NCBI GenBank assembly: GCA_035652235.1
Contig: DASREE010000035.1
Span: 1 to 64,000 of the forward strand
Direction: 5' to 3'
DNA: 64,000 nt
Source of the DNA: PALSA-612 sp035652235
GTDB lineage: Bacteria > Actinomycetota > Thermoleophilia > Gaiellales > Gaiellaceae
Position numbers and translations under genes: made by a program. Within the stretch, counting starts at the first letter, position 1. The number at the start of each line of letters is the position of its first letter. Under the pieces are notes generated by a model. The model saw only the letters and a list, made by a program, of their open reading frames with translations, was not told where the DNA came from and did no database searches. Shown in pieces: positions 18,004-25,973 of this stretch.

Positions 18004-18009
18004 AGCGTA
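18004..18009 (-). promoter_or_regulatory. leaderless -10 box of the minus-strand stub
   Basis: Minus-strand TACGCT with 7 nt to ATG 17996. Confidence 0.45.
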
Positions 18010-18050
18010 CGCAGCACGGCGGCGGGTACGGGGCGGCGCTCGGGTGAGGC

Positions 18051-18056
18051 TACACT
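18051..18056 (+). promoter_or_regulatory. leaderless -10 box of deoC
   Basis: TACACT ends exactly 7 nt before ATG 18064. No ribosome binding site is present. Confidence 0.7.
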
Positions 18057-18063
18057 CAGGCCG

Positions 18064-19002
18064 ATGGCGCAGGCGCCTGCCCTTCCCGGTGGGTTCGAGC
18101 TGCCGCTCGAGCCGCGGCTTCCGCGCATCGGCTCGGTGGACGAGGTCGGGGTCGAGGAGCGGGCGGCGGCGCTCGCCCGGCGGTCGATCAAGCGCGAGGC
18201 GAAGCTGTTCGCGCTCGAGCTCGCGATCAGCATGACCGACCTGACGACGCTCGAGGGCGCCGACACCCCGGGGAAGGTCGCCGCGCTCTGCTCGAAGGCG
18301 GTGCGGCCCGACCCGGGCGACCCGACGCTGCCGTCCGTCGCCGCCGTCTGCGTCTACCCGAACCTGGTGCCGACGGCCGTCGAGCGCCTGCGCGGCACCG
18401 GCGTGCGGGTCGCGTCGGTGGCGACGGCGTTTCCCTCCGGGCAGGCGCCCCTCCGCGTCAAGCTGGCGGAGGTCGAGGACGTGGTCGCCATGGGCGCGGA
18501 CGAGGTGGACATGGTCATCGACCGCGGCGCCTTCCTCTCCGGCCGCTACGCGAGGGTCTACGACGAGATCGTGCGCGTGAAGGAGGCCTGCGGCGCGGCG
18601 CACCTGAAGGTCATCCTCGAGGTGGCGGAGCTCGGCACGTACGACAACGTCAGGCGCGCGGCGATCCTGGCCATGGCCGCGGGGGCCGACTTCGTCAAGA
18701 CCTCGACCGGGAAGCTTGCCTCGGCCGCGACCCTCCCAGTGACGCTCGTCGTGCTCGAGGCGATCAGGGACGTGTACGAGCAGACGGGCCGGAAGGTGGG
18801 CATGAAGCCGGCTGGAGGCATCCGCCAGGCGAAGCAGGCGGTTCAGTACCTCGTCCAGCTGCACGAGACGCTCGGGTCGGAATGGCTGACGCCCGACCTG
18901 TACCGCTTCGGCGCCTCCTCGCTCCTCAACGACGTGCTCATGCAGATCCGCAAGGAGCGCACCGGCCGCTACCAGAGCCCCGACTACTTCAGCGTCGACT
19001 GA
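18064..19002 (+). CDS. deoC: deoxyribose-phosphate aldolase
   Basis: A 312-residue class I aldolase that splits 2-deoxyribose-5-phosphate into acetaldehyde and glyceraldehyde-3-phosphate. MGADEVDMVIDRGAFLSG, the Schiff-base lysine in DFVKTSTGKLAS and the second lysine in VGMKPAGGIR are all present. It is longer than E. coli DeoC, with an N-terminal extension as in the actinobacterial/animal subgroup. An ABM-like gene and two aldehyde dehydrogenase genes follow without gaps; the ALDH could oxidise the acetaldehyde released (inference). Confidence 0.94.
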   Translation: MAQAPALPGGFELPLEPRLPRIGSVDEVGVEERAAALARRSIKREAKLFALELAISMTDLTTLEGADTPGKVAALCSKAVRPDPGDPTLPSVAAVCVYPNLVPTAVERLRGTGVRVASVATAFPSGQAPLRVKLAEVEDVVAMGADEVDMVIDRGAFLSGRYARVYDEIVRVKEACGAAHLKVILEVAELGTYDNVRRAAILAMAAGADFVKTSTGKLASAATLPVTLVVLEAIRDVYEQTGRKVGMKPAGGIRQAKQAVQYLVQLHETLGSEWLTPDLYRFGASSLLNDVLMQIRKERTGRYQSPDYFSVD

Positions 19003-19301
19003 TGCCCGCCGTCTGGACACACGGCACGTGGACGGTGCAGCCCGGGCGGGAGGACGAGTTCGTCGCTCTGTGGGAGCGGCTGGCGGAGGCGGTGATGGCC
19101 GAGCTGGAGGTGTCCGAGCCGCCGACGCTCCTTCGCGACCGCGACCGTCCGAACGTGTTCGTCAGCTTCGGCCCCTGGCCGGACGACGAGGCTGTCGAGC
19201 GGTTCCGCTCGTCCGAGGCCTTCCGGTCGAACGTCGACGACCTGCGCCAGCTGCTCGAGAGTTTCGAGCCGCGCACCATGGACGAGGTTTGGCGCGGATG
19301 A
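19002..19301 (+). CDS. ABM-superfamily small protein
   Basis: A 99-residue ferredoxin-fold protein resembling antibiotic-biosynthesis monooxygenase (ABM) domains. WTVQPGREDEFVALWERLA opens it, VFVSFGPWPDDEAVERFRSS is the second half, and the end is Glu-rich. Function not known; such proteins may be cofactor-free oxygenases or stress proteins. ATG overlaps the deoC stop (TGATG) and its stop overlaps the ALDH ATG, so it belongs to the deoC operon. Confidence 0.75.
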   Translation: MPAVWTHGTWTVQPGREDEFVALWERLAEAVMAELEVSEPPTLLRDRDRPNVFVSFGPWPDDEAVERFRSSEAFRSNVDDLRQLLESFEPRTMDEVWRG

Positions 19302-20773
19302 GCGAGCTCGAGCGCCCGGGCGCACAGGCTGCGGTCCCAGCGAGCTGGGAGTACGCGCCCGCGCCGGAGGCACGCGACATCGTCACGCTGCGGGAGCGCT
19401 ACGGGAACTTCGTCGGCGGCGAGTTCGTGGAGCCGCGCTCCGGCGAGTGGTACGAGACGATCAGTCCGGCGACGGAGGAGCCGCTCGCCGAGGTTCCGCA
19501 GTCGGGCGGCGGCGACGTCGAGCTCGCCGTTGCCGCCGCCCGCGAGGCGTTCGAGAGCGGCTGGTCGCAGCTGCCCGGCTGTGAGCGCGCCAAGTACCTG
19601 TTTCGGATCGCGCGCATCCTCCAGGAGCGCTCCCGGGAGCTCGCCGTGCTCGAGTCGCTGAACGGCGGCAAGCCGATCAGGGAGTCGCGCGACGTCGACG
19701 TGCCGCTCGCCGCCGCCCACTTCTTCTACTACGCGGGCTGGGCGGACAAGCTCGAGTACGCGTTCCCGAACCGGAGCCCGAGCCCGCTCGGCGTCGCCGG
19801 CCAGATCATCCCCTGGAACTTCCCGCTGCTCATGCTCTCCTGGAAGGTCGCGCCCGCGCTCGCGACCGGCAACACGGTCGTCGTCAAGCCGGCGGAGACG
19901 ACCCCACTGACGGCGCTCCTGTTCTGCGAGATCTGCCGGCAGGCGGAGCTGCCGCCGGGCGTCGTGAACGTCGTCACGGGCGACGGCCGCACCGGCGCCG
20001 AGCTGGTCACGGCGCCTGTCGACAAGGTCGCGTTCACGGGCTCGACCGAGGTCGGCAAGGAGATCCAACGGCGGCTGGCTGGGCGCGGCGCGAGGCTGAC
20101 GCTCGAGCTCGGCGGCAAGGCGGCGAACATCATCTTCGACGACGCTCCGCTCGACCAGGCGATCGAGGGCATCGTCAACGGCATCTACTTCAACCAGGGA
20201 CACGTCTGCTGCGCCGGTTCGCGCCTGCTCGTCCAGGAACCGGTGTACGAGGAGGTCGTCCGCAAGCTGAAGCGGCGAATGGCCACCCTGCGGATCGGCG
20301 ACCCGCTGGACAAGAACACGGACATCGGCGCGATCAACTCGCGCCGGCAGCTCGACAAGATCGCCGAGCTGGTGGCGAACGGCGAGGCCGAGGGAGCGCA
20401 GATCTACCAGCCGCCCTGCCGGCTGCCCGAGCGCGGCTACTGGTTCGCGCCGACGGTGTTCACGGACGTGGCGCAGAGCTCCCGGATCGCCCGGGAGGAG
20501 ATCTTCGGGCCGGTGCTGTCGGTGCTCACCTTCCGCACGCCCGAGGAGGCGCTCGAGAAGGCGAACAACACGCGCTACGGGCTGTCGGCCGGCGTGTGGA
20601 CCGAGAAGGGCTCGCGCATCCTGTGGATGGCGGAGCGGCTGCGCGCCGGCGTGATCTGGGCGAACACGTACAACCGCTTCGACCCCACCTCCCCCTTCGG
20701 CGGCTACAAGGAATCGGGCTTCGGCCGGGAGGGCGGCCTCCACGGCCTGGAGCCGTACCTCTCGTTCGAATGA
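19298..20773 (+). CDS. NAD(P)-dependent aldehyde dehydrogenase
   Basis: A 491-residue ALDH-family enzyme oxidising an aldehyde to the acid. Intact motifs: oxyanion Asn in IPWNFPLLM, cofactor Lys in VVVKPAETTP, FTGSTEVGKEI, catalytic Glu in TLELGGKAANI, catalytic Cys in NQGHVCCAGSRL, and EEIFGPVLSV. It starts at ATG overlapping the previous stop. The deoC link suggests acetaldehyde as substrate, but family members are broad. It is paired with a truncated, inactive paralogue 151 bp downstream. Confidence 0.93.
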   Translation: MSELERPGAQAAVPASWEYAPAPEARDIVTLRERYGNFVGGEFVEPRSGEWYETISPATEEPLAEVPQSGGGDVELAVAAAREAFESGWSQLPGCERAKYLFRIARILQERSRELAVLESLNGGKPIRESRDVDVPLAAAHFFYYAGWADKLEYAFPNRSPSPLGVAGQIIPWNFPLLMLSWKVAPALATGNTVVVKPAETTPLTALLFCEICRQAELPPGVVNVVTGDGRTGAELVTAPVDKVAFTGSTEVGKEIQRRLAGRGARLTLELGGKAANIIFDDAPLDQAIEGIVNGIYFNQGHVCCAGSRLLVQEPVYEEVVRKLKRRMATLRIGDPLDKNTDIGAINSRRQLDKIAELVANGEAEGAQIYQPPCRLPERGYWFAPTVFTDVAQSSRIAREEIFGPVLSVLTFRTPEEALEKANNTRYGLSAGVWTEKGSRILWMAERLRAGVIWANTYNRFDPTSPFGGYKESGFGREGGLHGLEPYLSFE

Positions 20774-20924
20774 CCGGCGTCCGCCCGGGGCACCCCGGCC
20801 CACCACCCGCTGCCGATGCTAGCGGCGCGCGGCGCACGTGTGTGAGACGGCTTCGAGCCGGGAGCGTGACGATCGCTGCACAGGGCTGGCAGGCCCGTCG
20901 AACCGGGCGCGGGGGAGCCTGCCC

Positions 20925-21725
20925 GTGAGCCGGATCGGCGTGCGCAAGACGTACAAGCTGTACATCGGAGGGGCGTTCCCGCGCTCGGAGTCGGGGCGCT
21001 CCTACCAGGCCGAGGGCGCGAACGTCGCCCGCGCCTCGCGCAAGGACCTGCGCGACGCCGTCCGGGCGGCGCGCGGCGCCTTCCCCGACTGGGCGGGTCG
21101 CACCGCGTACAACCGGGGTCAGATCCTCTACCGAATGGCGGAGATGCTGGAGGCGCGGCGCGCGCTCCTGGCCGGCCTCGTCGGCGGCGAGCAGGAGGTG
21201 GACGCCGCGGTCGACCGGATGGTCTGGTACGCCGGCTGGGCGGACAAGCTGGCGCAGGTGCTCGGCTCGGCGAACGCGGTCGCCGGGCCGTACTTCAACT
21301 TCACCGTGCCCGAGCCGACGGGCGTCGTCGGCATCCTCTGTCCGGAGGAGCCGGCGCTCGAGGGCATCGTCTCCCGGATCGCGCCCGCGATCGTCGGCGG
21401 CAACACGGTCGTCGCGGTCGCCTCGGAGGGGCGTCCGCTGGCGGCGGTCGAGCTCGCCGAGGCGTTCGCGACCTCCGACCTGCCGGCCGGCGTCGTCAAC
21501 ATCCTCACCGGCCGCAGGCACGAGCTGGCGCCCTGGCTCGCCGGGCACATGGACGTGAACGCCGTCGACCTCGGTGGAGTCTGCGATGCAGAGCAGGCGG
21601 AGCTCGAGCGGCTCGCGGCCGAGAACGTGAAGCGCGTCGTCCACGGCAAGCCGGTCGGCCACAGCCTCTGGGAGATCGCAGCCTTCCTCGAGCTGAAGAC
21701 CGTCTGGCACCCGAGAGGGCGCTAG
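20925..21725 (+). CDS. truncated, catalytically dead ALDH-like protein
   Basis: A 266-residue protein covering only the N-terminal cofactor-binding half of an aldehyde dehydrogenase. It shares WYAGWADKLAQVLG and GVVGILCPEEPALE with the upstream enzyme, but the oxyanion Asn (WNF) is replaced by PEEP, the cofactor lysine region is AVASEGRP, and the protein ends before the catalytic Glu and Cys. It has a good GTG start (20925) with a GGGGGAG upstream. A structural or regulatory partner of the active enzyme is likely, as in two-domain ALDH16 proteins (inference). Confidence 0.8.
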   Translation: MSRIGVRKTYKLYIGGAFPRSESGRSYQAEGANVARASRKDLRDAVRAARGAFPDWAGRTAYNRGQILYRMAEMLEARRALLAGLVGGEQEVDAAVDRMVWYAGWADKLAQVLGSANAVAGPYFNFTVPEPTGVVGILCPEEPALEGIVSRIAPAIVGGNTVVAVASEGRPLAAVELAEAFATSDLPAGVVNILTGRRHELAPWLAGHMDVNAVDLGGVCDAEQAELERLAAENVKRVVHGKPVGHSLWEIAAFLELKTVWHPRGR

Positions 21726-21731
21726 TAGCAT
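21726..21731 (+). promoter_or_regulatory. possible leaderless -10 box
   Basis: TAGCAT overlaps the end of the ALDH-like gene and ends 9 nt before GTG 21741. Confidence 0.4.
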
Positions 21732-21740
21732 CTCGCCGAC

Positions 21741-22328
21741 GTGACCGGCTCGAGACGCCTGAGCCAGGCCCTGTCCGAAGGAGACGGGATCTCGGTGCTC
21801 GTGCGCGTCGTGGACGCCTCCGGCGCCGAGGCGGCGGAGCGCCAGGGAGCCGAAGGCGTGGTGCTGGACGCCGCCGCGCCGGACGTGCGCGCGGCGACCG
21901 CGCTGCCGCTCCTCGTCCGGGGCGGGACGCCCGACGCCGCCCGCGAGGCCGGCGCCGACGCCTGGCTGCTCGTCGCGGGGCGCCACGGCGACGACGGGGA
22001 CGAGCTCGAAGCGCGCTACGCGCACGCGCGCCAGCTCGGGCTCGAGTGCGTCGTCGACGTCGGCGACGAGGCGGAGCTCGAGCTCGCCCTGGAGCGGGTC
22101 GACCCCGAGATCGTCCTCCTCTCCGCCCGCGGGCGCGACGAGGAGGATGCCCTCGACCGCGTGCTCGAGCTGCTCTTCGACCTTCCGGCGGGCAAGCTGG
22201 CCATCGCCGAGGTTGCGTCGATCACGCGCGAGGAGGTGGTCGCCCTCGAGCGTGCAGGCGTCGACGCCGTGCTCGTGGACGGCGGGGACGTCTCCCACCT
22301 CGTCGGTGGCCCGGCGCCCGAGGTCTGA
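21741..22328 (+). CDS. TrpC-like (indole-3-glycerol-phosphate synthase-like) protein
   Basis: A 195-residue protein resembling the second half of a TIM barrel of the TrpC family. The strand-helix pairs LGLECVVDVGDEAELELAL, the IVLLSARG strand, IAEVASITREEVVALERAGV and DAVLVDGGD follow the IGPS order. The N-terminal region is short and the active-site Lys/Glu set of true TrpC cannot be confirmed, and no other trp genes are near. Probably a paralogue with another function. Confidence 0.6.
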   Translation: MTGSRRLSQALSEGDGISVLVRVVDASGAEAAERQGAEGVVLDAAAPDVRAATALPLLVRGGTPDAAREAGADAWLLVAGRHGDDGDELEARYAHARQLGLECVVDVGDEAELELALERVDPEIVLLSARGRDEEDALDRVLELLFDLPAGKLAIAEVASITREEVVALERAGVDAVLVDGGDVSHLVGGPAPEV

Positions 22329-23775
22329 GCCCGCGCTCGAGCCCGGGCCGGCGGGCCGGGGCGTTCGCGGCCAGCGGACGCCGGCGCCGGCCGCGCAGCC
22401 GCGCGGCAACTGGGGGAGCCCGTACACGGCGCTCGGCGCGCTGCTTGCGGTCGCCCTCGCCCTCCGTCTCGTCGGGCTCCAGTACGGGCTGCCCTACGCC
22501 ACGCTCCTCAACCCGGACGAGCAGAGCATCGTCCCGCGCGCGTGGCGGATGGTGCACGGCGGCGGGCTCGACCCGCACTGGTTCGACTACCCCTCGCTCG
22601 TCCTCTACCTGCTCGCGCCCCTGCAGGCGTGGCAGGGCTCGCCGTCGGTGCTGACTGCGAGGGCGGTCGTCGCCCTCTTCGGCGTCGCGCTCGTCGCGGC
22701 GGCGTGGTGGCTCGGGCGGCGCTCGTACGGGCTCGTCGCCGCCTCCGTCGGCGCCGCCGCCTGCGCCGTGCAGACGACGAGCGTGGCCTACTCGCACATG
22801 GCGGTCACGGACGTCCCGCTCGCCGTCGGCGTCACCGCCTCGCTCGCGCTCATGGTCTCGGACCGGCTCGCCTGGGCTGGCCTCGTCGCCGGACTCGCGA
22901 CGAGTGCGAAGTACCCGGGCGTCTTCCTGCTCGCGCCGCTCGCCGTCGCCGGCTGGGGACGCTGGCGCCGCCTGGCCGCCTCGGTCGTGCTCGGGGCCGC
23001 CGCGTTCGCCGCCACCAGCCCGTACGCGCTCGTCCACCCCGGGCTCGCCTGGAACGACGCCTCGCGCGTGCAGCGTCTCGCCCGCGACGGCTGGCTCGGC
23101 TTCGAGCACGACGGCTTCGCGCCCGTCGCCTTCACCGGCCGGCTGTGGCACACGCTCGGGCCGGCGCTCGTCGTCGCCGTCTGCGGCCTTGCCGTCGCGC
23201 TTCTCGCGCGCCGGCGCACCGACCTCGTGCTCTGCTCCTTCGTCCTCGTCTACTTCGCCGACCTGCTCACCGTGCGCGCGCACTTCGACCGCTACCTGCT
23301 GCCGCTCGTTCCCGTGCTCGGCGTCCTCGCCGGACGGCTGCGCGCGCTCGCCCCCGTGACGCTCCTCCTCCTCGTTGTCCCGCTCACGTACGCGATTCGC
23401 GACGACGTCCGCCTGACGCGGACGGACACCCGGGTCGTCGCCGCGCGCTGGATCAGGGGGCACGTGCCGGACGGCGCCGTCGTCGCCGCCGAGTCGTCGA
23501 CGCCGCCGCTCCCCGGCTACGCGGTCGTCCCGCTCGCCCTCCCGGGGCCGGGCCGTCCCCCGGATCCGAACCGCGACCTGGCGCGGCTCAGGCGCGAGCA
23601 CGTGAGCTACGTCCTCGTCACCGGCGCCGTCGCCGACCGCGTGCTCGCCGCCAGGAGCCGCTACCCGCACGAGGTGCGCTTCTACGAGCAGCTCCGGCGG
23701 CGGGCGATGCGCGTCTACCGCGTCCAGCCCGGAGACGGTCTCGCCGGGCCCTGGGTCGACGTCTACCGCCTCTGA
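22306..23775 (+). CDS. GT39/ArnT-type membrane glycosyltransferase
   Basis: A 489-residue polytopic protein. The first helix is followed by LLNPDEQSIVPRAW, where the Asp-Glu motif in the first extracytoplasmic loop is the catalytic signature of dolichol-phosphate-mannose-type (GT39/ArnT/PMT) transferases. About ten more hydrophobic segments and a soluble C-terminal domain follow. It would transfer a sugar from a polyprenyl-phosphate donor to a protein or lipid outside the membrane; the acceptor is unknown. GTG 22306 overlaps the end of the TrpC-like gene by 23 bp. Confidence 0.8.
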   Translation: MARRPRSEPALEPGPAGRGVRGQRTPAPAAQPRGNWGSPYTALGALLAVALALRLVGLQYGLPYATLLNPDEQSIVPRAWRMVHGGGLDPHWFDYPSLVLYLLAPLQAWQGSPSVLTARAVVALFGVALVAAAWWLGRRSYGLVAASVGAAACAVQTTSVAYSHMAVTDVPLAVGVTASLALMVSDRLAWAGLVAGLATSAKYPGVFLLAPLAVAGWGRWRRLAASVVLGAAAFAATSPYALVHPGLAWNDASRVQRLARDGWLGFEHDGFAPVAFTGRLWHTLGPALVVAVCGLAVALLARRRTDLVLCSFVLVYFADLLTVRAHFDRYLLPLVPVLGVLAGRLRALAPVTLLLLVVPLTYAIRDDVRLTRTDTRVVAARWIRGHVPDGAVVAAESSTPPLPGYAVVPLALPGPGRPPDPNRDLARLRREHVSYVLVTGAVADRVLAARSRYPHEVRFYEQLRRRAMRVYRVQPGDGLAGPWVDVYRL

Positions 23776-23854
23776 AGCGCTCGCTCCTCGGCCGCGTCTT
23801 GCGCTCGCTCGACCTCGTCGAGCCGCGGCCGAGCGTGCCCTGACGGTGCTTCCA

Positions 23855-23875
23855 GCAGGGAGCGCTCCTCCCTGC
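23855..23875. terminator. hairpin between convergent units
   Basis: GCAGGGAG (23855-23862) and CTCCCTGC (23868-23875) form an 8-bp perfect stem with a 5-nt loop. It lies 80 bp after the glycosyltransferase stop and before the convergent tRNA gene. No U tract, so a Rho-independent role is uncertain. The remainder of 23776-24276 holds only the tRNA and its promoter. Confidence 0.45.
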
Positions 23876-24043
23876 GCCTGACCCGCTTCAACGCCGTCCT
23901 CGGGGTCACGCATCGCCAGAACTTCATCGTCCCGCCGCGGCGCCACCGCTCCTTCCGCGCGCCGGCGGCGGCTCGGCGCTCGCCGGCAACGGCGCGCGCC
24001 GCCGCCACGGACGGACGGCGAAGGAACGCCCACGGCGGACGAG

Positions 24044-24127
24044 TGCCGAAGGTGGGAATCGAACCCACACGCCCCGAGGGGCACCGGATTTTGAGTCCGG
24101 CGCGTCTACCGGTTCCGCCACTTCGGC
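24044..24127 (-). tRNA. tRNA-Leu (anticodon CAA)
   Basis: The minus strand reads GCCGAAG at the 5' end, pairing with CTTCGGC at the 3' end, discriminator A. The anticodon loop is CTCAAAA, giving anticodon CAA for Leu UUG codons. A long variable arm (TGCCCCTCGGGGCGT) marks a class II tRNA. GGTTCGATTCC forms the T arm. The CCA end is not encoded. A -10-like TACGAT lies 13 bp upstream. Confidence 0.97.
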
Positions 24128-24140
24128 GAGCGGTGACCCG

Positions 24141-24146
24141 ATCGTA
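24141..24146 (-). promoter_or_regulatory. -10 box of tRNA-Leu
   Basis: Minus-strand TACGAT, 13 nt before the mature tRNA 5' end. Confidence 0.45.
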
Positions 24147-24276
24147 GCGGGGTCGCGCGCGCTCCTCGCGGCCCGGTTCGGGCGGCAGGGCACAGCGGCC
24201 GCGGGACGGGGCGCGGGCGCTGCGGCCGGGCACAGCGGTTTCGCTGCTGGTCGCGCGGGGTGGCTCCGGACGGCGC

Positions 24277-25893
24277 CTACCTCGCGGCGCCGACGCGCAG
24301 CGGGAAGTAGGGCGGCGCGAGCAGGAAGCCGACGCGCGGGTTTCCGCCGGCGCGGCCGGCCGCCATCTCGAGCGCGGCGCCGATCCCGTGCGTCGGTACG
24401 AAGCCGAGCTGCCGGGCCGCGGCCGCGTCGCGGCAGGCGGCGACGAGCACCGCCCCCAAATGTCGGATCTGCGGCAGGCAGCCGTCCCAGTCGGCGAAGG
24501 GGAGCAGCGGATGGCAAGTGTGGCCGGCCCGGTAGGCGGCGCGAGCCCGCTCGTTCGTACGGACGCGCTGCTCGGCCACGGCGATCGCCTCCGGGTCGGG
24601 ACCGGAGCGCGTCGCCTGGAAGAAGGCACGGTACGGCGTCTGCGTCGGCTGCGGGAAGCGGCGGTGGAAGCGGTGCACCAGGATCGCCGTCCCGCCGGGA
24701 GCGACGGGCGGCTCGTCGCGCCACAGGCGGAGCGCGAGGCCGAGGCCGAGGTAGGCCGCGAGCAGCGGGTTCGGGTGCTCTCGCGGCAGGTGCGGCGTCG
24801 ACTGCGGGATGCCGAGGCAGAGGGCGTCGAGCGGCCGGTCGAGCGTCGTCGAGCGCAGCTCGACGGCGCGCAGAAGCGCCTCCGCGTGGGCGACCGACGG
24901 CGGTCCCGCGAAGGCCGTCGATGCGCCCAGGCGCACCGGGAGCGAGCGGATCACGCGCATCCGCACCGGCCCCGGCAGCAGCCCGAACAGGCGCGCGAAG
25001 GGCGACCGGGCGATCCGCTCGAGCGACTCCGGCTCGTACGGGTAGCCGTGCGCGGTCTCGGCGACGCGCAGGTGGTCGACCGTGAGCGAGACGCCGAGGA
25101 GCGGGACGTGCCGCCGGAGGGCCCGCTCGAGCCGCACCGCCAGCTGCCAGCCGCTCGAGGTGCTCGGCTGCAGGAGCGACTCCGCGCCGGCCGCGCGCAG
25201 GGCCTCGGGGCCGGCGGCGGCGAGCAGCGCCGCCGGACCGCCGTGGAGGACGCTCTCCGCCGCCGACACGGCCACGACCGCGTCCGTCTCGAGCAGGTGC
25301 GGGGAGACGCGGAGCGCGACGCGGCCGTCCCCCTCGGGCAGCTCGACGAGCCGCTCGTCCTCGACGTCGTGCACCACGACCGAGCCGCGGAAGGTGCGCG
25401 CCAGCCGGAGCGGCACGAGCCCCTCCAGCGACCTGCGCCCCGGCCGCCGAGCCAGGCCTCCCGCGACGAGGATCGTCTGGCGCTCGTCTGCGACGCCAGC
25501 CCGACGAAGCTCCTCGACCGTGGCCGCGATCGCCTGCTTGCGAGGGTCGACGGGGGCGCCGGGGAGCGGGAGCGAGGGCAGCTCGACGACGATCGTCACC
25601 CGGCCGCCGCGGGGCACGATCTCCTCGAGCGGCGGTCCCTCGAGCGGGAAGCGGAGCGCCTCGCGCACGGCTGCCGGGACGTCTGCGATCGACAGCACCG
25701 GCGGGGAGGGCGGCTGGAGCACGACCGCGTCGTCGGGCGCGTCCACGATCAGCAACCGTGAGCCGGAGAGCAGCGGGATGCGCGGCACGTGAGCGTCGAG
25801 CGTGGTCAGGGGAGGGAAGGGTGCAGGCGCGCGAGCGTCGTGCCGAAGCTCCGCCGGTGTGCGCCACGCCAGGCGGTGGGGCTCGCCGTCCAC
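24277..25893 (-). CDS. LarA-like (DUF2088) protein
   Basis: A 538-residue protein related to the nickel-pincer lactate racemase LarA. The N-terminal DUF2088 part shows VTIVVELPSLP, TVEELRRAGVADERQTILVAGG (the usual site of LarA substrate residues) and a nearby acidic region; the C-terminal half includes PQSTPHLPREHPNP. No larB, larC or larE cofactor genes are in the window, so nickel-pincer cofactor use is unproven. GTG 25893 is the farthest start; GTG near 25791 could give a shorter protein beginning PRIPLLSG. It is divergent from polA. Confidence 0.7.
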   Translation of the reverse strand: MDGEPHRLAWRTPAELRHDARAPAPFPPLTTLDAHVPRIPLLSGSRLLIVDAPDDAVVLQPPSPPVLSIADVPAAVREALRFPLEGPPLEEIVPRGGRVTIVVELPSLPLPGAPVDPRKQAIAATVEELRRAGVADERQTILVAGGLARRPGRRSLEGLVPLRLARTFRGSVVVHDVEDERLVELPEGDGRVALRVSPHLLETDAVVAVSAAESVLHGGPAALLAAAGPEALRAAGAESLLQPSTSSGWQLAVRLERALRRHVPLLGVSLTVDHLRVAETAHGYPYEPESLERIARSPFARLFGLLPGPVRMRVIRSLPVRLGASTAFAGPPSVAHAEALLRAVELRSTTLDRPLDALCLGIPQSTPHLPREHPNPLLAAYLGLGLALRLWRDEPPVAPGGTAILVHRFHRRFPQPTQTPYRAFFQATRSGPDPEAIAVAEQRVRTNERARAAYRAGHTCHPLLPFADWDGCLPQIRHLGAVLVAACRDAAAARQLGFVPTHGIGAALEMAAGRAGGNPRVGFLLAPPYFPLRVGAAR

Positions 25894-25960
25894 CGGTGCT
25901 GCCGGGCGGAGAGGCGGGCGAAGCGGGCGATCTCCGGTCGGCTTCCGCGTGGCACGGACG

Positions 25961-25966
25961 TAGACT
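25961..25966 (+). promoter_or_regulatory. leaderless -10 box of polA
   Basis: TAGACT ends exactly 7 nt before ATG 25974; no ribosome binding site is present. Confidence 0.7.
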
Positions 25967-25973
25967 CGCAGAG

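Noticed and set aside
17818..18063. Extension of deoC upstream to GTG 17818
   Set aside because: The upstream frame is a response-regulator fragment followed by low-complexity Arg/Gly/Pro sequence, and a leaderless -10 box precedes ATG 18064.
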